Positions 8,748 through 17,790 of a DNA stretch of 64,000 nucleotides are shown in pieces. The notes beneath the pieces are model-generated. The model was not told the DNA's origin. It worked only from the letters and a program-made list of their open reading frames with translations, and ran no database searches. Position numbers and translations under genes: made by a program. The stretch comes from Streptomyces sclerotialus (GTDB lineage Bacteria; Actinomycetota; Actinomycetes; Streptomycetales; Streptomycetaceae). The DNA is taken from the NCBI GenBank assembly GCA_000719105.1, contig JODX01000007.1, positions 259,209 to 323,208 on the forward strand, read 5' to 3'. How positions within the stretch are numbered: the first letter of the stretch is position 1; each line of letters starts with the position of its first letter.

Positions 8748-9350
8748 GGCCGTCCAGGTAGACGGGGCCGAAGCCGAAATGCGCGGTCTCGGGGACGTAG
8801 GCTTGCATCCGGCCGGTGGAGATCCGCAGGGACTCGGGCGGCACCTCGTGCGGGACCCGGTGCGCCCGCCTGCCCAGGGCCGCCTCGACGGCGGTGACGA
8901 TCTCCTCGGCCGAGTAGGAGATCCCCGAGGCCGCATTGACGGTACGGCCGTGCACCCGGAGGTCCAGCAGCCGGTTCAGCACCGTGCCGAAGTGCCGTAC
9001 GTCCAGCAGGTCCCGGCGTGCCCCGTGGTGGACGGTGACCGTGCCCGAGCCGATCTGACGGACCAGCGACGGGATGAGCTGGGCCGGGTTCTGGTCAGGG
9101 CCGACCAGATGACTCAGGCGCAGGATCAGCGCGGCGGCGCCGGAAGCGGTGACGACTACTGCTCCTGCTGTCCACAGCAGCCACCGGCCTGTACGGCAGT
9201 CACCAGCCGTGCCTCGCGGGCGAATTGCTCCGGCGCGGACTCCGCTGTTCCGGAGACTCCCGCGGCCGGCACGGTCACCCGGTGGTGCGGGAGCGGGTGG
9301 CGGCGGAGGTGGCGGGCGATGAATCCGTCACCGATCACTTCGGCGCTCAT
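8716..9350 (-). pseudogene. Decayed NAD(P)-dependent epimerase/dehydratase-like gene
   Basis: The start MSAEVIGDGFIARHLRR at 9350 has the Rossmann glycine motif GDGFIA and continues to about base 9180 in one frame. After that the homology jumps to another frame at about 9160, reading ALILRLSHLVGPDQNPAQLIPSLV and later RRDLLDVRHFGTVLNRLL, NAASGISYSAEEIVTAVE and HFGFGPVYLDGLI to the stop at 8716. The middle of the protein (around 60-70 residues in relatives, with the YxxxK catalytic region) is missing and the two halves are out of frame. Its ATG overlaps the stop of the glycosyltransferase remnant by ATGA, so the two once formed an operon. Confidence 0.7.
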
Positions 9351-10528
9351 GCGGAAGCGAGGCGTCGCAGGACGGCGTCGGCCGCGGTGCGGGCGCCGCC
9401 CGCGCGGCGGATCTCCTCGCGCATCGCGGCCACTCGCCGGCGGACGCCGTCGTGCGCGTGCAGACGCAGTGCCGTGGTGCGCAGGGCCGCCGGGTGACCG
9501 AGCGGAACGGGATGGCCGTGCCCAGGCCCAGCTCGCGCACGCGCCGTGCGGTGCCGCTCTGTTCGGGCAGCCGGGGCACCACCAGGGACGGCACCCCGTG
9601 CTGGAGTGGAGGGCCTTCATCGTGGTGGCCATTCCGCCGTGGTGGACGGCCAGGGCGGCATGGCGCAGTACGGCCCTGTTCGGCCCCCGGGAACGAGCCT
9701 CGACGTTCGGCGGAAGCGGGGGCAGGTCGCAGCAGTCGCCTGTCGCCATCACGATGTGCCAGGGAAGATCGGTGAACGCCTCGGCGACCGTCGCGAAGAA
9801 CTCCGGGTGGGCGTGGTCGAGCGAACCCAGGGAGACCAGGGCGACGGGGGTGTCCGCGTCGGGCGGGGTCCAGTCCGCCGGTTCGGGGGCCGGGGTCGGG
9901 CCCACGAAGGCGTACTCCTCGCCGAAGGTGCCGCCGTCCGGCTGGAAGGAGCGGGGGATGAGGACCAGTCCGCCCGACAGCGCCGTGGCCAAGTGGTGCC
10001 GCGCTGTGCTCCGTACGCCCTCCGCCGCGAGGAACTCCGCCAGCCGGGACAGGAGTTCGGGCGCCACGGGGTTCGCCGAGGGCGTCCCGGCGGGGTCAGG
10101 GACCAGTGGTGGGGTGCCGCCAGGTACGTCCAGACCTGCATCGACGGGATGCCCCACCGGGCGGCGAGGACACTGCCCGCGCCCGCAGGGTCCTCGGTGA
10201 GAACGAGGTCGGGGCGGTTCCGCGCGAAGTCCGCCGTCAGTTGGGGCAGTGCGGCGCGGGCGTCGTCGAGGTAGAGGAGCGGCAGCCGGCGGATGTCCGT
10301 GGGCCAGTCGGCCGGGTCCGCGGGGAGCGAGGAGCGCACCGGCACGGGCGTGGCACCGACGGATTTCACCAGCGGCGCGAACTGCTCGGTCGTGGCGTAA
10401 CTGACGTGGACGCCCCGCCGCACCGGCTCGGCCACCGTGCCCGGCAGCGGGCCGATGTGGCTGTACGCGGCGGCCGTACAGACCGCCACGTGCCGGGCCG
10501 CCGCTCCCGGCTCAGCGGGGGCCCGCAC
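9347..10528 (-). pseudogene. Frameshifted glycosyltransferase (GT1/MGT-like)
   Basis: Glycosyltransferase homology can be followed only by changing frame at least three times. GTG 10528 begins RHVAVCTAAAYSHIGPLPG and runs to WTYLAAPHHWSLTP. The next part, ANPVAPELLSRLAEFL to VALVSLGSLDHAHPEF and AALAVHHGGMATTMKAL, is in a second frame. VPSLVVPRLPEQSGTARRVRELGLG is in a third, and the C-terminal LRLHAHDGVRRRVAAMREEIRRAGG to RRLASA in another shift, ending at 9347-9349. The family's nucleotide-binding HGG motif is still visible. The gene cannot make a functional enzyme. Confidence 0.75.
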
Positions 10529-10531
10529 CGT

Positions 10532-10950
10532 TCACCGTCTCGTGCCGGGTGTGGAGGTCCTCCGGGCGCTCCTGAGGAGGTTCGGGAGGGTGTCCGGCTG
10601 GTTGCCGTCATGGCGTCCGGTCGTCATGCTCAGCCCCGTCACCGGCGGGCGCAGCACGACATCGGCGCGCTGCTCCAGCCGCGCCCGGTGGTCCGTCGTC
10701 GCCGCGCTCTCCCAGCCGCCCGGAGGCAGCGCGGCAGCCAGCGCGATCGGCGCCGTGGTGTATTGCAGCGCCATCGTCACCGGAGTGTCGCGAACCGAAA
10801 GACCCTCCCGGGTGACGAAACGCTGCGCGGAACGCGTGAGGGCGATGCGCAATTCCACTTTCGGGTTGACCTGGAACCAGTTGACCCACAGCGGAAGGAA
10901 AGCGGCATTCGATGAGCCGGTGCCGACCAGGAGCGGGCTGGATTCTGGAA
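10532..10950 (-). pseudogene. Internally deleted HFCD-type flavoprotein remnant
   Basis: On the minus strand an open frame reads LLVGTGSSNAAFLPLWVNWF, then ELRIALTRSAQRFVTREGL, then directly DTPVTMALQYTTAPIALAAALPPGGWES and PPVTGLSMTTGR. These blocks match the flavin-binding N-terminus and the PPG-type C-terminal part of the HFCD flavoprotein family (EpiD/MrsD/PPC decarboxylase relatives, common beside RiPP genes). The middle block with the conserved active-site histidine region appears deleted in frame. No clear start codon is seen. It sits just upstream of the glycosyltransferase remnant in the same direction, and bases 10951-11110 hold nothing recognisable. Confidence 0.55.
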
Positions 10951-11110
10951 AAGCCGCGACGCAACTGGAAGAGGATCGCTGGAAGCTCTCCCGGGCATTC
11001 CGGAAAGGCGGAGATCGGCGACGGCAGGGTGAGGAGTTCTCCGTCTTCCCGCACCTGGTTGTTTCTGCCGGAGTGGACGCCGGGTGGGCAGGCGTGCAGC
11101 GTCTCTGCGG

Positions 11111-11800
11111 CTAGTCGCGGTCCACGTGCTTGCGCACTACCTTGCCGTTGGTGGCGTCGACGTCGTAGGTGGTCTTGTTCCAGTCGTCGGTCGTGACGAC
11201 GTCGACGGACCAGATGGGGGTGCCGTCGTCGGTGTCGTCGAGCTCGACGGAGGTGACGGTGCCCTTGGTGCGGCCGGTGGCGGTGTCGACCGCCTTCTGG
11301 GAGGAGATCTTGGCCTGGGCGACCTGTTGGGCGAGGTCGCGCTTGTCGTCGTCGTCCTGGTCGGCGTCGGTGCGGGAGCTGACGACCTTGCCGTTGGTGG
11401 CGTCGATGTCCACCTTGTGCTGGGTGCCGTCCTTCGCGGCCACCGTGGCCCGCCACACCGGCTTGTCGTCGTTGTTCCGTTTCAGTTCGGTCTTGGTGGC
11501 CGTCCCGTCGGGGACTTCGTCGACGGCGGTGCTCGCGGCCTTGCGGTAGCCGGTCTTGTCGGCGGGGATCAGGGCCTTGCGTTCGCGCTGGTCCTCGGTC
11601 AGCCCGTTCGTCGTGGCACCTGCCGGTGAAGCGGGGACCTCGGTGCGGGGGGCGGACTGCTGACCGCCGTTGTCACCGCAGCCGGTGAGCAGCAGCGCAC
11701 AGGACGCTGCGGCGCAGACGGCGGCCGCGGCGACTCGACGAGTACGGATCGTCGGCTTGCCCGGACGGGGGACACGCGTGGAATCGCTCATTTCGGACAT
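11111..11800 (-). CDS. PepSY-domain lipoprotein
   Basis: A 229-residue secreted lipoprotein. Positively charged residues and a hydrophobic stretch (VAAAAVCAAASCALLLTGC) end in a lipobox LLTGC, so the mature protein should be lipid-anchored outside the membrane. Two repeated PepSY-like units follow, each ending in a DIDATNGKVVSS or DVDATNGKVVRK motif; the linker between them is very acidic. PepSY domains are thought to inhibit proteases or bind envelope partners. ATG 11800 is used, with a second in-frame ATG at 11791; neither has a strong ribosome site. It is divergent from the methyltransferase gene. Confidence 0.85.
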   Translation of the reverse strand: MSEMSDSTRVPRPGKPTIRTRRVAAAAVCAAASCALLLTGCGDNGGQQSAPRTEVPASPAGATTNGLTEDQRERKALIPADKTGYRKAASTAVDEVPDGTATKTELKRNNDDKPVWRATVAAKDGTQHKVDIDATNGKVVSSRTDADQDDDDKRDLAQQVAQAKISSQKAVDTATGRTKGTVTSVELDDTDDGTPIWSVDVVTTDDWNKTTYDVDATNGKVVRKHVDRD

Positions 11801-12134
11801 ATCGCACCCGTTCCCGCTCTCGCGGGTGTGACACGCGGGCGGTCGCACAATCACCCGTACAGCGACTGACCGGCATCGGTCTCCGGAGATGTCATCGCCC
11901 GGTGGCGGGCGACCGCCGCCCCGGAGGGTGTGCACTCGGACTGACGTACGGCCCCTGCCGTCATCCATACGTCCGAGAAGCCGTCGTGGCACTGGAGTTC
12001 GCGCGTACGATACCCGGATCGGGTGGGGGAAATCGGCCCGAGCGCCCGGCTTGGCGGGGTGGAGTCGCCCAGTGCTGTGCTCTCCGGGCGTCCGGGGCGG
12101 TCGCACCCCGCGATCGGCCTCCGGGAGGAACGCC
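11801..12134. other. Intergenic region between divergent genes
   Basis: These 334 bases separate the PepSY lipoprotein (minus) from the methyltransferase (plus). They should hold both promoters, but I see no strong palindrome, repeat or RNA structure. The open frame upstream of 12135 has no homology that I recognise. Confidence 0.4.
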
Positions 12135-13205
12135 ATGGCGGCGCAGCGCGAACCGGACCAAGCGAAGACCGAAGCCTTCATGGAGAAGGCGCTCGGGGAC
12201 ATCGGCGGCGCGATGACGGTCGGCCTGTGCCACCTGGGTGACCGGCTGGGCCTGTTCCGGGGCCTGGCGGCCGGCGGTCCCGCCGGGAGCCGGGAGCTCG
12301 CGGACCGGCTGGACCTGAACGAGCGTTACGTACGCGAGTGGCTGCGCGGTCTGACCGCCGCGGGCTATCTGGAGGAACCGGAGCCCGGGCGCTTCGCGCT
12401 TCCCGCCGAGCACGCCCCCGCTCTGGCTGACGAAGCAGGGCCCATGTTCCTCGGCGGTGTGTACCAGATGATGCCCGCCGTCCTCGCACCGTACGAACGA
12501 CTCGTCGAGGCGTTCCGGACCGGGGGAGGCGTACGGCAGAGCGACTACCCGGACATCCTGTGGGACGGCATGAGCCGTTTCACCGGCGCCTGGTTCAAGA
12601 GCCTGATGGTGAACGACTGGCTGAGCGCTTTTCCCCATGTCCTCGAACGGCTGGAGCGCGGCATCGACGTCGCGGACGTGGGATGCGGTGCGGGCCGTGC
12701 CCTGATCGTGCTCGCCGAGAAGTTCCCCCGCTGCCGTTTCACGGGGTTCGACAACTTCCCGGCCCAGGTGGAACGTGCCCGGGTGAACGCCGAGAAGGCC
12801 GGTGTCGCCGACCGGGTGACCTTCGAGACGGTCGATGCCGCCCAGGGGCTTCCCGGGCGCTACGACCTCGTCACCACCTTCGACGTCATCCACGACGCGG
12901 TGGAACCGAAGCGGCTCCTCACCGCCGTCAGGGCCGCGGTCGAGGACGACGGCGACTACCTGATGCTCGAGATCAACTGCGCGGACCGTCCCGAGGATAA
13001 TGTGGGCCCTGTTCCATCGATCTTCTACGGGTTCAGCGTGCTGTACTGCATGACCACGTCCCTCGCGAACGGCGGAGCCGCCCTCGGGACGTGCGGTATG
13101 CCCGAGGCGGTCGTGCGCAGTCTGTGTGCCGAGGCGGGCTTCGGCGACGTGACCCGGTCCACGCTGGACGACCCCTTCAACGTCCTGTACGACATCAAGC
13201 CGTAG
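12135..13205 (+). CDS. Class I SAM-dependent methyltransferase
   Basis: A 356-residue protein with an N-terminal winged-helix dimerisation-like region (residues about 20-110: ELADRLDLNERYVREWLRGLTAAG, split motif) and a Rossmann methyltransferase domain with motif I VADVGCGAGRAL near residue 180 and the acidic post-motif GFDN. It resembles the small-molecule O-/C-methyltransferases found widely in actinomycetes. The substrate is unknown. ATG 12135 follows GGGAGGA at a good distance. It is a single-gene unit. Confidence 0.85.
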   Translation: MAAQREPDQAKTEAFMEKALGDIGGAMTVGLCHLGDRLGLFRGLAAGGPAGSRELADRLDLNERYVREWLRGLTAAGYLEEPEPGRFALPAEHAPALADEAGPMFLGGVYQMMPAVLAPYERLVEAFRTGGGVRQSDYPDILWDGMSRFTGAWFKSLMVNDWLSAFPHVLERLERGIDVADVGCGAGRALIVLAEKFPRCRFTGFDNFPAQVERARVNAEKAGVADRVTFETVDAAQGLPGRYDLVTTFDVIHDAVEPKRLLTAVRAAVEDDGDYLMLEINCADRPEDNVGPVPSIFYGFSVLYCMTTSLANGGAALGTCGMPEAVVRSLCAEAGFGDVTRSTLDDPFNVLYDIKP

Positions 13206-13271
13206 ACCGGCACTGCGACCGCGACGCCGAGACCTGAGGAGCCTGACAAAGACCGTCAGATTGCTGGGCAT

Positions 13272-13283
13272 ATTGTTGACAAT
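13272..13283. promoter_or_regulatory. GntR/FCD-type operator-like palindrome before the tannase
   Basis: ATTGTTGACAAT is a 12-base palindrome fitting the TTGTNNACAA pattern of FCD-type GntR regulators, about 70 bases ahead of the tannase start. It also contains a TTGACA that could be a -35 element, so repression by occlusion is plausible. No GntR gene adjoins it; the only one in the window is at 61.2 kb. Confidence 0.45.
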
Positions 13284-13354
13284 CTTGTAGCGTGCGTCAC
13301 GCCTCAATCCCGGGGCCTTGGGCGAAGCACTCGGTGCTCGATGAGGGGAGACCC

Positions 13355-15154
13355 ATGCAGAGGCTCTCTGCGTCTTTCGGACGTGACGCACTCACTCACC
13401 CGGAGAGCGCGGGCGCAAGACGCCCCGTGACCCGCGGCCGCCTCCTGAGAGGCGTGGCGCTCGCGGGTTCCCTCGCTCTCGCGGCGGCCGCGGTGCCGGC
13501 CTCCGGCGCGGTGGCGGCTCCCTCCGCCGGTCGCGGTCACCCGGCGGACCTCCAGGACGCCGCGCTGGACTTCGACTCCGCCGGGTACACGACGATCACC
13601 GTCACGGTCGACGGCCGGCCGATGAACGTGCGCTGGTACAAGGAGATCTGCTACGTCGCCGACCCGGTCGCCGCGGCGGCCCGGCAACCCGGCGGCCCCG
13701 GCGGCGGCACCACCACGATCCCCGACACCGCCTGCGGCTACCAGAGCATGAACGTGTTCGTTCCCGAGAGCGCCTTCGGCGACCAGCGGACGCCGGTCTA
13801 CTTCGCCGTCAACAACAGTGGCTGGAAAGCCAGTCACCTACGGGCGAGCGTCACCGCCGGTACCTCCTACGACAGCGCGACGAGCAACGTCGGCGCCGCA
13901 CTCGAGGCGGGCTACGTCTTCGTCGACGTCGCCAACCGCAGCCGGGGCCTGCTCGGCGCCGATGGCATGTATCCGGGCAAGGCCCCCGCGGCGGTGGTCG
14001 ACGCCAAGGCCGCCGTGCGCTACCTGCGCCTCAACGACGCCGCCATGCCCGGCAGCGCGGAACGGATCGTCATCAACGGCACCAGCGGCGGAGGCGCCCT
14101 GGTGTCGATCCTGGGCGCCTCCGGCAACAGCGCCGAGTACACCCCGTACCTCGCCGCGATCGGCGCCGCCGGCATCGACGCCAAGGGGCGCAGTACGCTG
14201 CGCGACGACGTCTTCGCCGTCAACGCGTACTGCCCGATCACCGACCTCGGCAACGCCGACGTGGCCTACGAGTGGCTGTACGACGTCCTCGGCACCCGCG
14301 ACACCACCGGCTCCAACCCCTCACCCGAGGCGGCCGCGGAGATCGCGGCCCGGTTCGCGGCGTACGAGAAGAGCCTCGGGCTGCGCAACCCCGACGGCTC
14401 CCGGCTCACCGCCGCCACCCTGCTCGACACCATCGAGCAGGAGGTCGTCCGGTCCGCGGAGACCTACCTCGAGGCGGACCCCGCTCATACCGTTCCGCCG
14501 CTGGGCGGGACCTTCGAGATCACGTCCGGTGGCTTCGGCGGCCCGCCCACCACCAAGTCGTACGTCAACGACTGGATCGACGTCGACACCGCCACCCGCA
14601 CCGTGCGCTCCGTCGACATGGCGAAGTACCTCGCCTTCGTCGCCACCCAGGCCACGCTGAAGACGCCCCCTGCCTTCGACGCCGTGGGCGTGGACGGGAA
14701 CACCACCAGCGGTACCGAGACCGACCTCTTCGGCCCGCCGGCGCAGAAGTACCTGAACTACACCGAGTACGGCTGGAACCACAACGACGTCGCCGGCGAC
14801 GGCAGCGGCCTCGACGACACCGGGCTGACCTGGAAGCAGTACACCGCCGAGAAGAGCACCACCGTCGACGACCAGGTCCACCTGATCAACCCGATGGACT
14901 TCATCGGTACCAGCGCCGACACCGCGCCGAACTGGTACGTCCGCCACGGCACCCGTGACCGGGACACCGCGTTCACCGTCTCGGTCAACCTCGACCGGGC
15001 GCTCGCCGCGGACAAGCAGGTCAAGAACCTGGACTACCAGCTCGCCTGGAACCAGCCGCACGCCGGCAACTACGACGTGCCCGAGGCCATGGCCTGGATC
15101 GCCGACGCCGTCCGCAAGGCCGGCAACCCGCTCGCCTCCCGGCACAAGGAGTAG
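13355..15154 (+). CDS. Secreted subtype-B-like tannase (tannin acylhydrolase)
   Basis: A 599-residue alpha/beta hydrolase with a signal peptide (about 1-56, arginine-rich start then a hydrophobic core ending SGAVAAP). The nucleophile elbow is NGTSGGGA with Ser244, followed by long loops typical of tannase/feruloyl-esterase-like enzymes; a late HAGNYD segment holds a candidate catalytic His. Tannases release gallic acid from tannins. GAGGGGAG precedes ATG 13355. A GntR-type palindrome lies upstream and a gallate-decarboxylase-like remnant lies downstream, supporting a polyphenol role. Subtype assignment is by pattern memory and should be checked. Confidence 0.7.
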   Translation: MQRLSASFGRDALTHPESAGARRPVTRGRLLRGVALAGSLALAAAAVPASGAVAAPSAGRGHPADLQDAALDFDSAGYTTITVTVDGRPMNVRWYKEICYVADPVAAAARQPGGPGGGTTTIPDTACGYQSMNVFVPESAFGDQRTPVYFAVNNSGWKASHLRASVTAGTSYDSATSNVGAALEAGYVFVDVANRSRGLLGADGMYPGKAPAAVVDAKAAVRYLRLNDAAMPGSAERIVINGTSGGGALVSILGASGNSAEYTPYLAAIGAAGIDAKGRSTLRDDVFAVNAYCPITDLGNADVAYEWLYDVLGTRDTTGSNPSPEAAAEIAARFAAYEKSLGLRNPDGSRLTAATLLDTIEQEVVRSAETYLEADPAHTVPPLGGTFEITSGGFGGPPTTKSYVNDWIDVDTATRTVRSVDMAKYLAFVATQATLKTPPAFDAVGVDGNTTSGTETDLFGPPAQKYLNYTEYGWNHNDVAGDGSGLDDTGLTWKQYTAEKSTTVDDQVHLINPMDFIGTSADTAPNWYVRHGTRDRDTAFTVSVNLDRALAADKQVKNLDYQLAWNQPHAGNYDVPEAMAWIADAVRKAGNPLASRHKE

Positions 15155-15181
15155 GAGGGGGCGGGGCGGCCGGGGAGACCG

Positions 15182-15640
15182 TCATTCCTGGTAGTCGGGG
15201 TACCAGGGCCTGGGGTCGACGTCGCGGAATGCGGCCCGGGTGAACATGTCGCGCAGGGCGTAGGGCCGGGTGGCGTCGTAGACCATCTTGGCGGTGACGC
15301 CCTTGGCGGGCAGGGCCGGGTTGTACTGCGGGGTCTGGGAGGGGTCGAGGACGTGCCCGGCGACTCCCGGGAGGATGACCAGGTCCTTGTCGGCCTGGAA
15401 GCGGGTGGTCATCGCCCAGAGCACGTCCTCGGTGTCGAAGGGGTCGACGTCCTCGTCGACGAGGACGACGTGTTTGAGCTCGGTGTAGATGCCGAGGGCG
15501 AGGACGCCGACCTGGCGGGCCCGGCCGTCGTCGAACTCGCTGGTCTTCTTGACCTGGACGACCTGGAGGAACTTGCCGCCGCCGGAGGAGTGGGCGTAGG
15601 TCTGCTGCACGAAGTTGGGGTTCGCCGAGTCGGAGGCGGC
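15182..15640 (-). pseudogene. 3' fragment of a UbiD-family (gallate-decarboxylase-like) gene
   Basis: The frame from about 15640 down to the stop at 15182 encodes only the last 150 or so residues of a UbiD-type non-oxidative decarboxylase: FVQQTYAHSSGGGKFLQVVQ, DDGRARQVGVLALGIYTELKHVVLVDEDVDPFD, LWAMTTRFQADKD, LPGVAGHVLDPS. Relatives are near 480-500 residues, so the 5' two-thirds is gone. Homology stops abruptly where the opposing LacI fragment begins. UbiD-type gallate decarboxylase would fit the neighbouring tannase, so a former gallate pathway has probably been broken here. Confidence 0.75.
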
Positions 15641-16316
15641 CAGGAAGCAGGTGGTCGACTACGTGCGGCAGGGCAGCGCGGACGGTGCGCTGGTGGTCTC
15701 CGTGCAGCCGGACGACCCTCTGCCGGACATGCTCCTCGCCGCCCGCGTCCCCACGGTGCTGTTCGCACGTCCCGCCCGGACCGCTCCGGTCAGCTGCGTC
15801 GATCTGGACCACTACGCGGGGGGACGCCTGGCCGGAGAGCATCTCCTGGCCCGCGGCTGCCGCCGTATCGCGGTGATCAGCGCGCCGCCGGACCTCAGGG
15901 CGGGCCGGGAGCGCCTCGCCGGATTCCGCGACGCCCTGGCTCGTGCCGGGCATGACGGCCCTTCCGTGGCCGAGGGTGTCTTCACGCTGGACAGCGGGGC
16001 GGCGGCCATGACCACGCTGCTGCGGGACCACCCCGACGTGGACGGCGTGTTCGCGGCGAACGACCTGATGGCCCAGGGCGCCTGCCAAGTCCTGCGGGAG
16101 CTGGGCAGGCGCATACCGGAGGACGTCGCCGTCGTCGGGTTCGACGACTCGGGCATCGCCGTGACGTGCCGGCCGCCGCTGACCACCGTGCGCCAGCCGG
16201 TGGAGGACATGGCGGCGGCCATGGCCAGGATGCTGGACGAACAGGTCCAGGGCCCCCGTACCGAACCTCGCACCCTCGTCTTCGAACCGGAACTGGTCGT
16301 ACGCGAGTCCGCCTGA
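15641..16316 (+). pseudogene. LacI-family regulator lacking its DNA-binding domain
   Basis: About 220 residues match the effector-binding part of a LacI repressor: GALVVSVQPDDPLPDMLLAARVPTVLF, GRLAGEHLLARGCRRIAVI, FAANDLMAQGACQVL, DVAVVGFDDSGIAV, LTTVRQPVEDMAAAM. The helix-turn-helix and hinge, about 110 residues, are absent. A start codon at 15615 would put unrelated residues in front. The left boundary coincides with the end of the UbiD fragment, so both genes lost their 5' ends in one deletion. The 3' end is intact and convergent with the GH1 gene. Confidence 0.75.
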
Positions 16317-16351
16317 TCCGGTGTGCCTTCCGCCGAGTGGGGCCAGCGCGG

Positions 16352-17707
16352 TCAGGCGTGGGACTCCCGGTGGGCACGGATGATCTCCGCGTAGCGCAGG
16401 CCGCTGGTCTTGAGGGTGCGGGTCTGGGTCCCGTAGTCGACGTGGACGAGGCCGAAGCGCTTGTCGTAGCCGTAGGCCCACTCGAAGTTGTCGAGGAGGG
16501 ACCAGACGTAGTAGCCGGCCAGCGGCGCACCCTTGCGGACCGCCCGGGCGCAGGCGCTCACGTGCTCCTCCAGGTAGCGGGTGCGGCCGGGGTCGTGGAC
16601 GGCGCCGTCGGGCGAGACGGTGTCCGGGAACGCGGAGCCGTTCTCGGTGACGTACAGCTTGCGGACCCCGTAGTCGTCGGTCAGGCGCAGCAGCAGGGCC
16701 TCCAGGCCCCCGGCGTCGATCTGCCAGTCCATGCCGGTGCGCGGTACGTCGGGCAGCCGGACCTCACGGGCGTACGGGACGGGACCCTGGGGGTCGTCGG
16801 TGACGGTCGCCGGGAAGTAGTAGTTGAGGCCGTGCCAGTCGAGGGGCGCGGCGATCGTGTCCAGGTCGCCGGGGCGCTCCGGCAGCTCCACGCCGTACAG
16901 CTCGCGCATGTCGGCGGGGAAGCCGCGGCCGTACACGGGATCGAGCCACCACCGGTTGGTGTGGCCGTCCAGGCGGGTGGCCGCCGCGATGTCCTCCGGG
17001 CGGCTCGAGGCGGCCTCGACGGTGGAGTGGTTGGTGACCAGGCCGATCTGCGCCCCCGGGGCCGCCGCGCGGACCGCCTGGGTGGTGAGGCCGTGGGCGA
17101 GCAGCAGGTGGTACGAGGCGTGCACGGCGGCGGTCAGATCGGTCAGGCCGGGTGCCATGCGGCCCTCCAGGTGGCCGATCCAGCCGGAGCAGAGCGGTTC
17201 GTTGAGGGTGGCCCACCGGGTGACGCGGTCACCGAGGCGGGCGGCGACCACGGAGGCGTAGTCGGCGAGGTGTTCGGCGGTGTCGCGTACGGTCCAGCCG
17301 CCGCGGTCCTGGAGGGCCTGGGGCAGGTCCCAGTGGTAGAGGGTGATGTTGGGGGTGATGCCGGCGTCGAGGAGGGCGTCGACGAGGCGGTCGTAGAAGT
17401 CGAGGCCGGCCGCGTTGACCGGTCCGTCTCCGGCGGGCCTCACGCGGGGCCAGGCGACGGACATGCGGTAGGCGTCGGTGCCGAGCCGTTTCATCAGGGC
17501 GATGTCCTCGGGCCACCGGTGGTAGTGGTCGCAGGCCACGTCACCGTGGTCGTCGCCTGCGACCTTGCCCGGGGTGTGGGAGAAGGTGTCCCAGATCGAC
17601 GGTGCCCGGCCGTCCTCGGCGACGGCGCCCTCGATCTGGTAGGCGGAGGTGGCCGTGCCCCAGGCGAAGTCGGCGGGGAAGGCGGCGAGGTCGAGCGATT
17701 CGGACAC
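16352..17707 (-). CDS. GH1 beta-glucosidase
   Basis: A 451-residue cytoplasmic family GH1 enzyme. The acid/base glutamate is E170 in TLNEPLCSG and the nucleophile is E355 in [24 protein letters not shown] at residues 14-28 and the [13 protein letters not shown] block near the C-terminus are also family hallmarks. It should hydrolyse imported beta-linked disaccharides such as cellobiose. The start is GTG 17707. It is the last gene of a four-gene transcription unit with the binding protein and two permeases upstream, so it probably acts on the sugar they import. Confidence 0.93.
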   Translation of the reverse strand: MSESLDLAAFPADFAWGTATSAYQIEGAVAEDGRAPSIWDTFSHTPGKVAGDDHGDVACDHYHRWPEDIALMKRLGTDAYRMSVAWPRVRPAGDGPVNAAGLDFYDRLVDALLDAGITPNITLYHWDLPQALQDRGGWTVRDTAEHLADYASVVAARLGDRVTRWATLNEPLCSGWIGHLEGRMAPGLTDLTAAVHASYHLLLAHGLTTQAVRAAAPGAQIGLVTNHSTVEAASSRPEDIAAATRLDGHTNRWWLDPVYGRGFPADMRELYGVELPERPGDLDTIAAPLDWHGLNYYFPATVTDDPQGPVPYAREVRLPDVPRTGMDWQIDAGGLEALLLRLTDDYGVRKLYVTENGSAFPDTVSPDGAVHDPGRTRYLEEHVSACARAVRKGAPLAGYYVWSLLDNFEWAYGYDKRFGLVHVDYGTQTRTLKTSGLRYAEIIRAHRESHA

Positions 17708-17724
17708 GGAGGGCCTCTCTGGAG

Positions 17725-17760
17725 TGAGCGGGCTGCAGCGAGCGGGCTGCAGTGAGCGGG
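17725..17760. repeat. Two and a half tandem 14-base repeats before the GH1 gene
   Basis: The unit TGAGCGGGCTGCAG is repeated at 17739-17752 with one change and begins a third time at 17753. It lies between the permease stop and the GH1 start and may affect mRNA folding there. Confidence 0.7.
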
Positions 17761-17790
17761 TGAGGGCGGGGTGCCGGTGGTGCCCGGCGG

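Noticed and set aside
10608..11456. Long minus-strand frame spanning the flavoprotein remnant and PepSY gene
   Set aside because: It is out of phase with both recognisable sequences and its translation is Arg/His/Gly-rich background.
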